Source: an uncultured Roseobacter sp.
Lineage (GTDB): Bacteria > Pseudomonadota > Alphaproteobacteria > Rhodobacterales > Rhodobacteraceae
Length of the DNA stretch: 64,000 bases
Assembly (NCBI RefSeq): GCF_947499265.1
Contig: NZ_CANMNK010000006.1
Coordinates: forward strand, 372,001 to 436,000
Direction of reading: 5' to 3'
The number at the start of each line of letters is the position of its first letter. Positions within the stretch are counted from its first letter, which is position 1. The notes under the pieces are model-generated. The model was given only the letters and a program-made list of their open reading frames with translations, did not search any database and was not told the origin of the DNA. Below are positions 1-8,864 of the stretch, in pieces. The translations under genes and the position numbers were made by a program.

Positions 1-1011
1 CGATTTGGGTTCTTCGTCGTTGATCGTGACGGTGAACGCCCCGGATTTGATTTCCTCGGTGCGCTGGGTCACCAGATCCATGGCTTCCGCCGGTATCTTG
101 CCTTCGAAAGTACCCAGCGGCGCCAGCGAGGTGCCGCCCTGGTTCATGAAGGAATAGATGCCGTAATCCGCCGCGACAAAGGCGCCTGCCTGCACCTCGG
201 CAATGGCCTTGTCCAGCGTCGGCTCGAAATGCCAGATCGCCGAGGCCACAACCGTGTCGGGATAATCCGCCTGCGTGTCGATCACGTTACCAATGGCTAG
301 AATGCCCTTTTCCTTGGCCGCATCAGAAACACCAAAGCGTTCCGCATAGAGCAGGTCCGCGCCGTTTTCGATCATTGCAAAGGCGGTTTCCTTGGCCTTG
401 GGTGGATCGAACCAGCTGCCGATGAAGCTGACCTGGAACGTGATGTCCGGGTTCATCTCCTTGGCGCCAGCCATGAAGGCATGCATCAGCCGGTTCACTT
501 CGGGGATCGGGAAGCCGCCGACCATGCCGATGTTACCGGATTCAGTCATTGATCCCGCAATGATTCCAGATAGGTAGGAGGCGTCCTGAATGTAATTGTC
601 GAACACCGCGAAGTTGGGCAGGGCGGCGTCTTCCTTGAAGCTGGATCCCATCAGGAAGGCAACATCAGGATATTCTGCGGCCACTTCACGGGCTTCCTGT
701 TCGGCGCCGAAAACCTCACCGATGATCAGTTTGTTTCCCGCTTCGGCGTATTCGCGCAGCACCCGGGCGTAATCTGTGTTCGAGACGTTTTCGGAGAAGG
801 TATAGCTGATGTCGCCGCGCTCCTGCGCGGTCAGGGCGGCCTTGTGAATACGGCTGACCCATTGCTGTTCCACGGGGACGGTATAGATGCCTGCCGTCTT
901 GATCGGGTCGGCCGCCAGTGCAGGCGAGATCCCCATGGCACCGGCCATCAGCGATGATGCGGCGGTGGTGGCCAGAAAGCGGCGGCGGTTGATGTAATGT
1001 CTTGTGGTCAT
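1..1011 (-). CDS. BMP-family ABC transporter substrate-binding protein (3' end cut by window)
   Basis: Periplasmic binding protein of the basic membrane protein (BMP/PnrA) family, usually the binding component of nucleoside or purine-type ABC importers. The frame is open from an ATG at 1011 to the window edge (337 codons, no stop), so the C-terminus is missing. The N-terminus carries a twin-arginine-like signal (NRRRFLATTAA, then a hydrophobic stretch ending ALAA). Typical BMP segments follow: NYIQDASYLSG, GGFPIPEVNR and GSWFDPPKAKE. A GGGGGA Shine-Dalgarno lies just upstream. Its permease and ATPase genes would lie beyond the left edge. It differs from the second BMP protein at 47343-48422, which has a Sec-type signal. 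Family is secure; ligand is unknown. Confidence 0.9.
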   Translation of the reverse strand, partial: MTTRHYINRRRFLATTAASSLMAGAMGISPALAADPIKTAGIYTVPVEQQWVSRIHKAALTAQERGDISYTFSENVSNTDYARVLREYAEAGNKLIIGEVFGAEQEAREVAAEYPDVAFLMGSSFKEDAALPNFAVFDNYIQDASYLSGIIAGSMTESGNIGMVGGFPIPEVNRLMHAFMAGAKEMNPDITFQVSFIGSWFDPPKAKETAFAMIENGADLLYAERFGVSDAAKEKGILAIGNVIDTQADYPDTVVASAIWHFEPTLDKAIAEVQAGAFVAADYGIYSFMNQGGTSLAPLGTFEGKIPAEAMDLVTQRTEEIKSGAFTVTINDEEPKS

Positions 1012-1158
1012 ATGGACGTCCCCCAGTTGTTTGAGCAATCAAGCGCAAGAATTTACCAATTGGTCAAGGACCAAAGGGGTGGGGCGGTCCCCTGGCGGGG
1101 GATTGATCCGCGACTGCCGTAATGAAAGGCAACGGACATCAGCGGATTGCAACCGGGG

Positions 1159-2754
1159 CTAGAAGCCCATCGCCGCGCCGTCCTTACGTGGGTCAGAGCC
1201 AGCGATATAGCCGCGACCGGGCAAGCGTGCGATCAACTGCGCACCGCCAAAGCCAAATGCGTTGTCAGGTGCTTCCAGCGACAGCGCGTGCCCCATGCCG
1301 CGCAAGGCCTCAAGCGTTTCTGGCGGCAAAGTGGTCTCGCAGGCAACGCCCAACCCATCGGTCACCCGCCAGCGCGGTGCATCGACAGCCATTTGCGGAT
1401 CCTGTCCGAAAAGCTGCGTCCTGAGCACCATCTGAAGATGGCCCTGGGCCTGCATCGGTCCCCCCATCACGCCAAAACTCATCTGCGGACCATCAGGGCC
1501 CATGAGGAACCCCGGGATGATCGTGTGAAACGGACGTTTTCCTGGCCCTACGCGGTTCCGGTGATCCGGGTCGAGCGAAAAGCCCGCGCCGCGGTTTTGC
1601 AGGGAAACGCCGGTACCAGGCACGACCACGCCAGAGCCGAACCCGGCGTAGTTGGATTGAATGAACGACACCATCATGCCGGATGCATCCGCTGCGGTCA
1701 GGTAAACCGTGCCGCCCTGTTTCGGCGCACCCGCCCCGAAATTGGTTGCGTGGCTTGGATCGATTGCGCGCGCGCGGGACGCCAGATAGCCATCATCCAG
1801 CATATCGGCGACCGTGATGTTCTTCATATGATCGAGGTCCGCGACGTAGCTTTCCGCGTCCCGCAGCGCCAGCTTCATGGCCTCGATCTGCAGATGCAGT
1901 GCGCGCGGATCATCCGCGTCCATGTTGCGAATGTCGGTCTGCCCTAGAATGCCCAGCCCCATGAGAGCCGCGATGCCCTGACCATTTGGCGGAATTTCGT
2001 GCAGGGCAACCTCATCGAAGGATTTCGAGATCGTCCCGCACCAATCCGCTTCATGGGCGGCCATATCCTCCAGCGTAAGGGCGGCGTCATGTTTGCGGGC
2101 ATAGGCTGCGATCTCTTCGGCAATCTCGCCGGTGTAGAAAGCCGCTCCCCTTGTTTCCGCGATCAATCGCAGGGTGCGGGCATGTCCGGGGCTGTAGAAG
2201 TATTCCCCGGCTTTCGGTGCGCGCCCTTCGGGCATGAAAGTTTCCGCAAACCCCGGTTGATCGCCGAGTTGCTCGGCGGCGCGGTGCCAGAGCGTCGCAA
2301 TGATCGGTGAGACCGGAAAACCGCGTTCGGCGTAACCAATGGCCGGCTCAAAAAGGGTCGCGAATTCGAGCTTGCCGAACCTGTCTGAAAGGCTCACCCA
2401 AGCGGAGACAGCCCCCGGTACCGTGACGCTTTCCCAACCACGAAACGGCATCGTTTCGTGCCCCGCGAAGCGCTTTGGTGTCCAGCCCGCAGGGGAGCGG
2501 CCGGAGGCGTTCAACCCGTGTAATTCCTGACCATCCCAAAGAATGGCAAAAGCATCTGACCCGATGCCATTGCCCGTCGGTTCAACCACAGTCAGGGTAA
2601 TGGCTGCTGCCAAAGCTGCATCAACCGCATTGCCGCCCCGTGCCAGCATGGACAGGCCGGCTTGTGCCGCCAGTGGATGCGATGTCGCCACCATGTTGTC
2701 GGCTGCAACGGCCGACCGCCGCGAGGGGTAATGGTGGTTGGAACGTATGTGCAT
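1159..2754 (-). CDS. ggt: gamma-glutamyltransferase
   Basis: Ntn-hydrolase that transfers or hydrolyses gamma-glutamyl groups of glutathione and related compounds, made as a proenzyme that cleaves itself before a threonine. The product has 531 residues. The presumed autocleavage/nucleophile threonine is Thr349 in QGGTVYL; a later GVMGGPMQAQGH stretch matches the small subunit. The start at 2754 is preferred over one 34 codons upstream because GGGAG precedes it and the upstream extension is low-complexity and proline-rich. I see no convincing signal peptide, so it may be a cytoplasmic GGT-like enzyme of the type linked to amide or amino acid catabolism. It is read in the same direction as the BMP protein, 147 bp away, which hints at import and breakdown of a gamma-glutamyl compound (inference). 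Confidence 0.9.
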   Translation of the reverse strand: MHIRSNHHYPSRRSAVAADNMVATSHPLAAQAGLSMLARGGNAVDAALAAAITLTVVEPTGNGIGSDAFAILWDGQELHGLNASGRSPAGWTPKRFAGHETMPFRGWESVTVPGAVSAWVSLSDRFGKLEFATLFEPAIGYAERGFPVSPIIATLWHRAAEQLGDQPGFAETFMPEGRAPKAGEYFYSPGHARTLRLIAETRGAAFYTGEIAEEIAAYARKHDAALTLEDMAAHEADWCGTISKSFDEVALHEIPPNGQGIAALMGLGILGQTDIRNMDADDPRALHLQIEAMKLALRDAESYVADLDHMKNITVADMLDDGYLASRARAIDPSHATNFGAGAPKQGGTVYLTAADASGMMVSFIQSNYAGFGSGVVVPGTGVSLQNRGAGFSLDPDHRNRVGPGKRPFHTIIPGFLMGPDGPQMSFGVMGGPMQAQGHLQMVLRTQLFGQDPQMAVDAPRWRVTDGLGVACETTLPPETLEALRGMGHALSLEAPDNAFGFGGAQLIARLPGRGYIAGSDPRKDGAAMGF

Positions 2755-2873
2755 CGATCTCTCCCGCGGCCAAGCGCCGTGACGCTTGGTGCCTTTTCCG
2801 GAAGAAATACGCAAGAGAAGCGCGGGCGGTGGCCGGGGCGCTGGAAGCGAGGCCAACGCGCTCCGAGGGCATC

Positions 2874-3950
2874 CTAGCCGACCTTGAAACCCCAGAAGCT
2901 GGTTTGATCCGCGAGAAAATACCCGTCGAAGCCGCGCAACCGGCCTTGCAGTTCAACCGTGTCGCCTGCAGCAAGCGAGACCATGCATTGGATCTGCAAC
3001 GAGGTTTGTTCCGACACATGGGGACCGGTGATTTCGCTTAAAGACCCTGTGATCACGCTGGTCCCGTTCAAAATCATTTGAGCGCCCATGCGCGCCTGAT
3101 CCGATGCATTCTGTTTGAATGTCAGCGCCGCCCCAAAGAAATAGCTGCCTGCGACCGGCGCCACAAAATGGTTGGTTCCCGCATCGAAGGCATTCTGGTC
3201 GTTGAATTCGGTCTGGTTGATCGCAATCTTGGTCCAGGCGTCCGCAGCAGTGTAATTGTCGAAGTTGGTTACACCTTTGAACTGCGGCAGGTTGGGCTGA
3301 TCCACGATGCCTGTCGCCGCATCCACAATCAGGCCATCACGAAAGGCGACCCCATCAGCAGACGTGGCCAGCCGCAGATTGTCGCTGCCAAAAAGCCCGA
3401 AGAGCCCGCGCGTGCCAAAATCCTGCTGGAACACAAATCCGGCGTCATTGCTGGTGGCTTCTTTGTTCACGGTGGTGATCAGATTGCCGTCACCGCCATC
3501 ATCCAGATAATGCGCTGTCCACAATGCGGCATTCAGTTTGGCAGAAAACGGGGTGTTGGGCAGGGACATCATACCAAGGCCAAAAGCTTCGATGTCCTGC
3601 AGTTCTGCACTGTCCAGATCGATCCACTCGGTCCCGTCATGCACGACCAGCGCCTCACGGCCCGTCACATAGGCGCGCCACCCGGCATTCGGCGTGAAAT
3701 ACTGCCACACACCGGTTTCATAGAGGGCGACCTGGCCTTCATGACCCGTCCATGCGTCGGTGGCAGCATCACCGACGATGTAGCGATCCCCTTCCGCGGG
3801 CGAGGCAGGTGGTGTGGCCTGATCGTCCGCCAACACGCCAAGCTGGGTAACCACATCCAGAATGCGGAGGGCTTCGTTATGGGTGACGTGTTTCTGGGCC
3901 TGGCTGGGCTGGATGAACGGCAAAGACAGGCTGCTGGAGGTATCGGCCAT
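2874..3950 (-). CDS. DUF2793 protein with C1q/TNF-like C-terminal domain
   Basis: Product of 358 residues. Residues about 1-110 match the DUF2793 pattern of phage and gene-transfer-agent tail-associated proteins: LPFIQPSQAQKHVTHNEAL, a PASPAEGDRYIVG segment, then repeated aromatic GW/GTEWIDL motifs. The last 130 residues or so look like a C1q/TNF-like jelly-roll: FDAGTNHFVAPVAGSYFF, then alternating beta strands ending FWGFKVG. No signal peptide is visible. No other phage or GTA structural gene is present, so it stands alone. Role is unknown; a fibre or adhesin-like part, or a stray GTA accessory gene, are the reasonable guesses. DUF2793 assignment is fairly sure; the C1q-like call rests on pattern only. 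Confidence 0.75.
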   Translation of the reverse strand: MADTSSSLSLPFIQPSQAQKHVTHNEALRILDVVTQLGVLADDQATPPASPAEGDRYIVGDAATDAWTGHEGQVALYETGVWQYFTPNAGWRAYVTGREALVVHDGTEWIDLDSAELQDIEAFGLGMMSLPNTPFSAKLNAALWTAHYLDDGGDGNLITTVNKEATSNDAGFVFQQDFGTRGLFGLFGSDNLRLATSADGVAFRDGLIVDAATGIVDQPNLPQFKGVTNFDNYTAADAWTKIAINQTEFNDQNAFDAGTNHFVAPVAGSYFFGAALTFKQNASDQARMGAQMILNGTSVITGSLSEITGPHVSEQTSLQIQCMVSLAAGDTVELQGRLRGFDGYFLADQTSFWGFKVG

Positions 3951-4366
3951 TGGATTTCCCTGAGAAATTTTGATCAGGCCTGAAGGTGCGCTAATTCCCT
4001 TGCCGCTGGCTTAAGGCAGCGTGCGGTGCGGTTAACGGCGGCTATCCTTGACGACGAGATGTTGTTTTTGACCAGTAGCACCACAATTGCTGACCGCCCC
4101 GGAAACTTGCATCAACGGTGCTGCCCGACTATGCCCTTCGTAAGGATCGGCTACGATTTCTGAAAGCGCGCGATGGAAACTGCGGCGGTTTTGGTTGGTG
4201 GCCAGCGCGTTTTTGCGCTTGGCACAGCATCAACGCCTGTGATGTCTTTAGCGCAGATCGCTTTGGTGCTAAACCAATCATCGGCTGACGAGCTTCAGTG
4301 ACCTTCTGCGCATCCGGGTGGGACCCGCAGGCGCAGGCAAAACCTAGTGTAGAAATGATATTTGTT
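3951..4366. other. Non-coding stretch of about 416 bp between the DUF2793 gene and the fecR-like gene
   Basis: No convincing gene in either strand. Two hairpins can be drawn: 4201-4222 (GCCA-GCGC arms around a T-rich loop), and a two-tier structure at 4306-4336 (CTGCGC/GCGCAG outside, CGGGT/ACCCG inside). The second lies about 30 bp before the fecR-like start and could be a leader structure or operator. No obvious sigma-70 promoter stands out. Confidence 0.4.
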
Positions 4367-4885
4367 ATGAAAACTTTTTGTTACGCCGCAGCACTCTTTG
4401 CGCTTTTTTCCATGGGATTGGTTGTTCCAGCACAAGCGCAGGTACCGCCAAACTGCACAGTTGAACCAGCGACCGATCCGGACCGCGAGGTTTTGAGATG
4501 CGCATTTGGCCTGGTGATCGAGCTCGAGGCCGCTGCCGCGTTGGAAATTACCGGTGAAGTATCGCCTGACGCCCCGACCGCGATGGATCTGAACAGCGGG
4601 GCGGCCTTTATCGAGGTTGAGCCGGGGGCGGCGCGGCCCCAGATCAGGACGCCGCATGCGATCGCTGCAGTGCGTGGCACCGTCTATGTCGTTGACGTGA
4701 CGGAGACGACAACATCCGTCTTTGTGGTTGAGGGCGAAGTGACCGTTTCAAAGGTCGATGATCAGAGCGAGGCAATCGTTCTGGGGCCGGGCGAGGGCGC
4801 TGACGTTGGGGGCGACACCACGCTCGAAGCCAATGTCTGGCCTGCCGAGCGGGCGCGCAGCTTGCTGGCCCGTTTCGGCAGATGA
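4367..4885 (+). CDS. FecR-domain secreted protein
   Basis: Product of about 172 residues from the MKTFCY start, with a clear Sec signal peptide ending VVPAQAQ. The rest is a FecR-type beta domain: the SGAAFIEVEPG, RTPHAIAAVRGTVYVVDV and VVEGEVTVS segments are typical of FecR domains in soluble periplasmic proteins. It lacks the N-terminal cytoplasmic part of true FecR anti-sigma regulators. An alternative start 4 codons upstream is equally possible because neither has a clear ribosome site. The stop overlaps the start of the CHASE2-cyclase gene by 4 bp (ATGA), so the two are translationally coupled. FecR plus CHASE2-cyclase is a recurring pair, and the FecR protein may present a periplasmic signal to the sensor (inference). 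Confidence 0.8.
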   Translation: MKTFCYAAALFALFSMGLVVPAQAQVPPNCTVEPATDPDREVLRCAFGLVIELEAAAALEITGEVSPDAPTAMDLNSGAAFIEVEPGAARPQIRTPHAIAAVRGTVYVVDVTETTTSVFVVEGEVTVSKVDDQSEAIVLGPGEGADVGGDTTLEANVWPAERARSLLARFGR

Positions 4886-6708
4886 CGCCATACCGCTGGA
4901 CGTCGGTTCTGGCCGGCGTCCTCCTGCTCCTTTTGTCAGCGCTGTGGGCGGTGTTTGTCAGCCGCCCGAATGTGGTGGCCATCGCCAGCCCGCTGGATCG
5001 TCTCGAATCCACGCTGCTTGACGCGCGATACACGACATTTGGTCCGGTAGAGCCCGTTTCAGATGTCGTGATCGTCGCCATCGACGATGCGACGCTGGAC
5101 AGCACTCAAGACAATGCGTCAGACAGTCGTCTTTTGCTGGCCAATGTTGTGCATGCCATAGCCGATGCTGACCCAAGAGCGCTGGGCCTTGATATCATTC
5201 TCGCGGATGCGGGGGATCCCGTCACCGACAACCTGCTCGCCACCGCGCTTCAACGCAGTGACACGGTGCTGGCGGCAGCTGGCCGGTTTGCGGAGGATCA
5301 AGAGGCTGCTGATCTGGCCCGGCCCGTCAGCGTCCTGAGACCGCAGGAGGTGTTTCTGAGGTCCGCAAAATCCGGTTTGGTCAACCTCTCCACCGATGCC
5401 ACCGGAACGCCGCGCTACCTCCCGGCGGTGTTCCAGACCCCTCAAGGGGTGGAGCCCGCCTTTGCGCTGCTGATCGCGTCGGCCTTCGCAGAGGTGGAGC
5501 CCACGATGACAACGGACGCGGTAGCGTTGGGGGATAACCGCACGCCGCTGGACATCGGTTTCAACCTGCCGCTACGCCTGGTCGGCCCGACTGCGAGCAT
5601 CCCAACCTTCTCCGCGGTGGATGTTCTGACGGGACAGGTGAGCGACGCGCTTACCGGCAAGGCGGTGTTGCTCGGATATACGGCGACCGCTTTTGGCGAC
5701 CGTTTCCCAAACCCCTTTGACGAAAACGTACCGGGAGTGGAAATCATGGCAACAGCTGTGTCGCAATTGCTGGGGGGGGAAACCCTGCGGCGTGACGCGG
5801 GGACGCGCAGGATCGACACAGCGGCGGCGGTTGTGCTGGCGCTGCTTGTCACGATTCTGATCATTGCCTTGCCCTTATCCAGCGGCGTGCCTTTGGCCAT
5901 TGGGGCGCTTGGACTATGGCTGGCCGCGGTCTGGTTTGCCTTTTCTGCCGGTGTCTGGCTCAGCGCGTCCATACCGCTGGCTTGCGCAAGTGTGCCCATT
6001 CTGGCGGCCTCAAGCCTGCGGTACTTTAACGAAAAGCGCAGTGCGGCACACGGCGCGCGCGCATTGGCGGCCCTGAAACAATTCCAATCCCCGGCGTTGG
6101 CGGAACGGATTGCCGATGACCCGGCCTTTCTCGCTCGCCCCACCGAACAGAGACTGTCGGTTTTCTTTGTGGATCTCAGCGCCTTTACCAATCTGTCGGA
6201 AAAGCTGGGCCCGGCGCGCACGCAGGACCTTCTCAAACAATTCCACCAGATCACCGCGCAGACGGTGGAGGCCAATGGCGGTATTGTGCTGAACTACATG
6301 GGGGATGGGGCCTTGGCGATCTTCGGGATGGCCGAGGGGGATGCAAACGGCCCTGACCAAGCCCTGCGCGCGGGGTTTGACCTCATGCGGGAAATTGAGC
6401 GACTGGGGCCGGAGATGGCAAAGGGGTTGCCTGTCGGATGCCGGATCGGGTTGCATCACGGCGATGTGGTCTTGTCACGGCTCGGCGGCGACCGTCACCA
6501 ACAGGTCTCGGTCGCAGGGGACACGGTCAATCTGGCAAGCCGTCTGTTGGAGATTGCCAAGGACGAAGGTGCGGCACTTGCCGTCACGGACGTTTTGCTG
6601 GGGGCCGCCAAGCATCCGCCGGAGCGTCCGTCTGATGCCATAAAAACCGTGGATGTGAGGGGACGTGAAAGCACCGCGCAGGTGCACTTCTGGCGCGCGT
6701 CGCCCTGA
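4882..6708 (+). CDS. CHASE2-domain adenylate/guanylate cyclase
   Basis: Membrane-bound class III nucleotide cyclase of 608 residues. Order: N-terminal membrane helix (about 8-28), a periplasmic CHASE2 sensor domain (about 35-310), two or three membrane helices (about 312-375), then a cytoplasmic cyclase domain (about 420-600). Metal-binding aspartates are visible at D431 (FFVDLSAFTN) and D475 (GDGALAIFG), and the GDVVLSRLGG and AGDTVNLASRL segments follow as in adenylate cyclases. It likely makes cAMP in response to a periplasmic or FecR-borne signal. Substrate choice (ATP or GTP) cannot be read with certainty. It overlaps the upstream fecR-like gene by 4 bp and ends a few bases from the convergent IclR gene. 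Confidence 0.92.
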   Translation: MTPYRWTSVLAGVLLLLLSALWAVFVSRPNVVAIASPLDRLESTLLDARYTTFGPVEPVSDVVIVAIDDATLDSTQDNASDSRLLLANVVHAIADADPRALGLDIILADAGDPVTDNLLATALQRSDTVLAAAGRFAEDQEAADLARPVSVLRPQEVFLRSAKSGLVNLSTDATGTPRYLPAVFQTPQGVEPAFALLIASAFAEVEPTMTTDAVALGDNRTPLDIGFNLPLRLVGPTASIPTFSAVDVLTGQVSDALTGKAVLLGYTATAFGDRFPNPFDENVPGVEIMATAVSQLLGGETLRRDAGTRRIDTAAAVVLALLVTILIIALPLSSGVPLAIGALGLWLAAVWFAFSAGVWLSASIPLACASVPILAASSLRYFNEKRSAAHGARALAALKQFQSPALAERIADDPAFLARPTEQRLSVFFVDLSAFTNLSEKLGPARTQDLLKQFHQITAQTVEANGGIVLNYMGDGALAIFGMAEGDANGPDQALRAGFDLMREIERLGPEMAKGLPVGCRIGLHHGDVVLSRLGGDRHQQVSVAGDTVNLASRLLEIAKDEGAALAVTDVLLGAAKHPPERPSDAIKTVDVRGRESTAQVHFWRASP

Positions 6709-6714
6709 CACGGC

Positions 6715-7494
6715 TCAGCTGTTGATGAGCGCTGTGAGCTCCTGAGCCGCAGCCTTCAGCGTGTTCACGCTGCGCGACAATCCAGCCAGATCGTGTCTCT
6801 GCAAGGGCGCATGAACCGACAGGGTGGACACCAACCGCTTGCGATTGTCCAGGATCGGCACCGCGATGGCCGCCATGCCCTCCATGAATTCCTGATCATC
6901 GGTGGAATAGCCGCGTTTCCGCGTCGTTTCGATTTCCGTCTTGAGGTCGGCCTTGCTGGTGATTGTGCCGGGCGCCCGGCTGTCCAGCGTCGCCGTCGAG
7001 AGGTAGCGGTCAAAATAGGCTGGCCTGAGGGAGGACAGGTACATCTTGCCACTGGCGGTGCAATAGAACGGCACCTGCGTGCCGACAGGCAGTTGAATGC
7101 GTAGCGGCCAGTGCGTCTCAACCCGGTCCAGATAGATCATGCCGTCGCGATCCGGTGTCGCGATGTTGCAGGTCTCGCCGATTTTCTCCGCCACGCTGCG
7201 CAGAATGGCGAGACGTACGGTGCGCAAACGTTGGGATGAGACCGTATTCAGGGACAACTGGCGCAATCGCGGGCCGGGGCCATAGGATCTGCCATCGATG
7301 TCGCGTTGCAAAAACCCGGCTGCCTCGGCTGTGTTGAACAGGCGGTGCAGCGTGGGTTTTGGCAGGTTCAGGGTATCTTTGAGCGAAGATGGGGTGACTG
7401 GCACACCGGCTTTTGCGACTTCTTCAAGGAGGACCAGCAACCTGAGCGTTGTTGGTATCTGGCCCTCTCTATCCTTTCCAAAATCGTCTGGCAT
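6715..7494 (-). CDS. IclR-family transcriptional regulator
   Basis: Product of 259 residues. An N-terminal winged helix (about 10-75, with LLVLLEEVAKAGVPVTPSSL and a KPTLHRLF recognition helix) is followed by the IclR effector-binding domain (about 85-255: NIATPDRDGMIYLDRVE, PFYCTASGKMYLS, EFMEGMAAIAVPI). The start at 7494 is preferred because it falls just after the DctM stop at 7509; a start 23 codons upstream would overlap dctM. As the last gene of the TRAP operon it probably controls the TRAP genes and the divergent GMC oxidoreductase gene, perhaps through the palindrome at 10999-11009. Effector unknown. Confidence 0.9.
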   Translation of the reverse strand: MPDDFGKDREGQIPTTLRLLVLLEEVAKAGVPVTPSSLKDTLNLPKPTLHRLFNTAEAAGFLQRDIDGRSYGPGPRLRQLSLNTVSSQRLRTVRLAILRSVAEKIGETCNIATPDRDGMIYLDRVETHWPLRIQLPVGTQVPFYCTASGKMYLSSLRPAYFDRYLSTATLDSRAPGTITSKADLKTEIETTRKRGYSTDDQEFMEGMAAIAVPILDNRKRLVSTLSVHAPLQRHDLAGLSRSVNTLKAAAQELTALINS

Positions 7495-7508
7495 GCTCAG
7501 TCGTTCTG

Positions 7509-8864
7509 TTAACTCGGCAGTAACATAAGCGCCAGATTTGGCACCATTGCAACCAGTATCCAAACCGCCAGCAGCGAGAACAGATACATTGTCGAATATC
7601 TGAGCAGGCGGAAGTATGGAACGCCTGTGACACCCGAGGCCACGTAAAGGTTCAAACCATATGGTGGTGTGATGAAGCCGATGGAAGCCCCTACTAGGAA
7701 AATGACCGCGAAGTGGATCGGATCTACGCCAACAGACGCCGCAATGGGTGCGAGGATCGGAGCCATGATGATCGTTACCGGAAGACTTTCAAGGATCATC
7801 CCTGCAATAAACACCATCGCCATGGCCGTAAAGAGCACCGGATAATATCCGCCCATGCTGGTCACAAACCCACCGATGGTTTCCTGTGCGCCCAGAAGCG
7901 ACAGGATTTGCTGCATCACCACGGAGACCGCGATCAGCGGCGCAAGGATGCCGGTGATCTGGGCCGACCGTACGACGATGGAGGGGACCTCCGGCAGGGT
8001 GAACCCTTCGACCACAATCATCGAGCCGAAGGTTTTTTCATCCACGGGAATGCTGGAATCATTGCCCATCAGCTTGTTCAGCGGGTAGCTGATCAGGCCA
8101 ACGATGATACCAAACCCAACGGTGACCCCCGCCGCTTCGGTGGGGGAGAACTTGCCGGTATAGATGCCCCAGAGCACCAGACCGATGGCAAAGAAACCCA
8201 ACCACGCGCCAAGCGCCGTTTTGGTCATGCGGGTGATGCTGAGGTTTGTCAGAATGCCCCACTTGTTGATCGTGCAGACCACAAAGCAGACCGACATCAT
8301 GGCGAGGACCATCAGGACACCGGGGATGATGCCCGCAAGAAACAGCTGGCCCACCTCAAGGTTCATCAGGAAGCCGTAAACGATGAAGATAATCGATGGC
8401 GGAATGATGATCCCGACGGTACCGCCCGCAGCCGCTGTGGCCGCTGAGAAGCGTTCGTCATAGCCGCCCTTGACCATTTCGGGGTGCAACATCGACCCGA
8501 TGGTTGCGGTGGTTGCCGAGTTCGATCCGGAGATCGCTGCAAAGAGGCCACAGGCCCCAATGGAGGCCATCGCCAGACCGCCGCGCAGCCAGCCCAGACA
8601 GGCGTAGGCGTAGTCGGACAGTCGTTTGGCGATCCCTGATTTGTTGATCAGGTCCCCGGTCAGGATGAAGAGCGGCATCGCCAGGAGAGCAAACCCGTCC
8701 TTGAAGACGTTGAGCATCTCCGAGCCAGTATTGTCGAGCGTCAGATCGAGCACGAAGCTACAGCCCACAACCCAGTAGAAGATGATGAGCAAGACAGGGG
8801 TGCCAAGCATGAACAGGAAGGTCACGCCGAGCGAGATAATTGTGATCCATGATCCGTCAGACAT
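7509..8864 (-). CDS. TRAP transporter large permease (DctM family)
   Basis: Large membrane subunit of a tripartite ATP-independent periplasmic transporter, driving uptake with an ion gradient. It has 451 residues and about 12 hydrophobic segments. The DctM signature region is visible in FAAISGSNSATTATIGSMLHPEM and GTVGIIIPPSIIFIVYG; an ITPPYGLNLY segment lies near the C-terminus. Its start overlaps the stop of the small permease gene by one base (TGATG), and the IclR gene follows 14 bp after its stop. Substrate cannot be inferred from the permease. Confidence 0.95.
   Translation of the reverse strand: MSDGSWITIISLGVTFLFMLGTPVLLIIFYWVVGCSFVLDLTLDNTGSEMLNVFKDGFALLAMPLFILTGDLINKSGIAKRLSDYAYACLGWLRGGLAMASIGACGLFAAISGSNSATTATIGSMLHPEMVKGGYDERFSAATAAAGGTVGIIIPPSIIFIVYGFLMNLEVGQLFLAGIIPGVLMVLAMMSVCFVVCTINKWGILTNLSITRMTKTALGAWLGFFAIGLVLWGIYTGKFSPTEAAGVTVGFGIIVGLISYPLNKLMGNDSSIPVDEKTFGSMIVVEGFTLPEVPSIVVRSAQITGILAPLIAVSVVMQQILSLLGAQETIGGFVTSMGGYYPVLFTAMAMVFIAGMILESLPVTIIMAPILAPIAASVGVDPIHFAVIFLVGASIGFITPPYGLNLYVASGVTGVPYFRLLRYSTMYLFSLLAVWILVAMVPNLALMLLPS

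Noticed and set aside
2755-2856. Longer N-terminus for GGT
   Set aside because: The 34-codon extension is Pro/Arg-rich and lacks a ribosome site, while GGGAG precedes the ATG at 2754.
2874-3950. Prophage or gene transfer agent remnant
   Set aside because: A single DUF2793 gene with no capsid, portal, terminase, integrase or attachment repeats around it.
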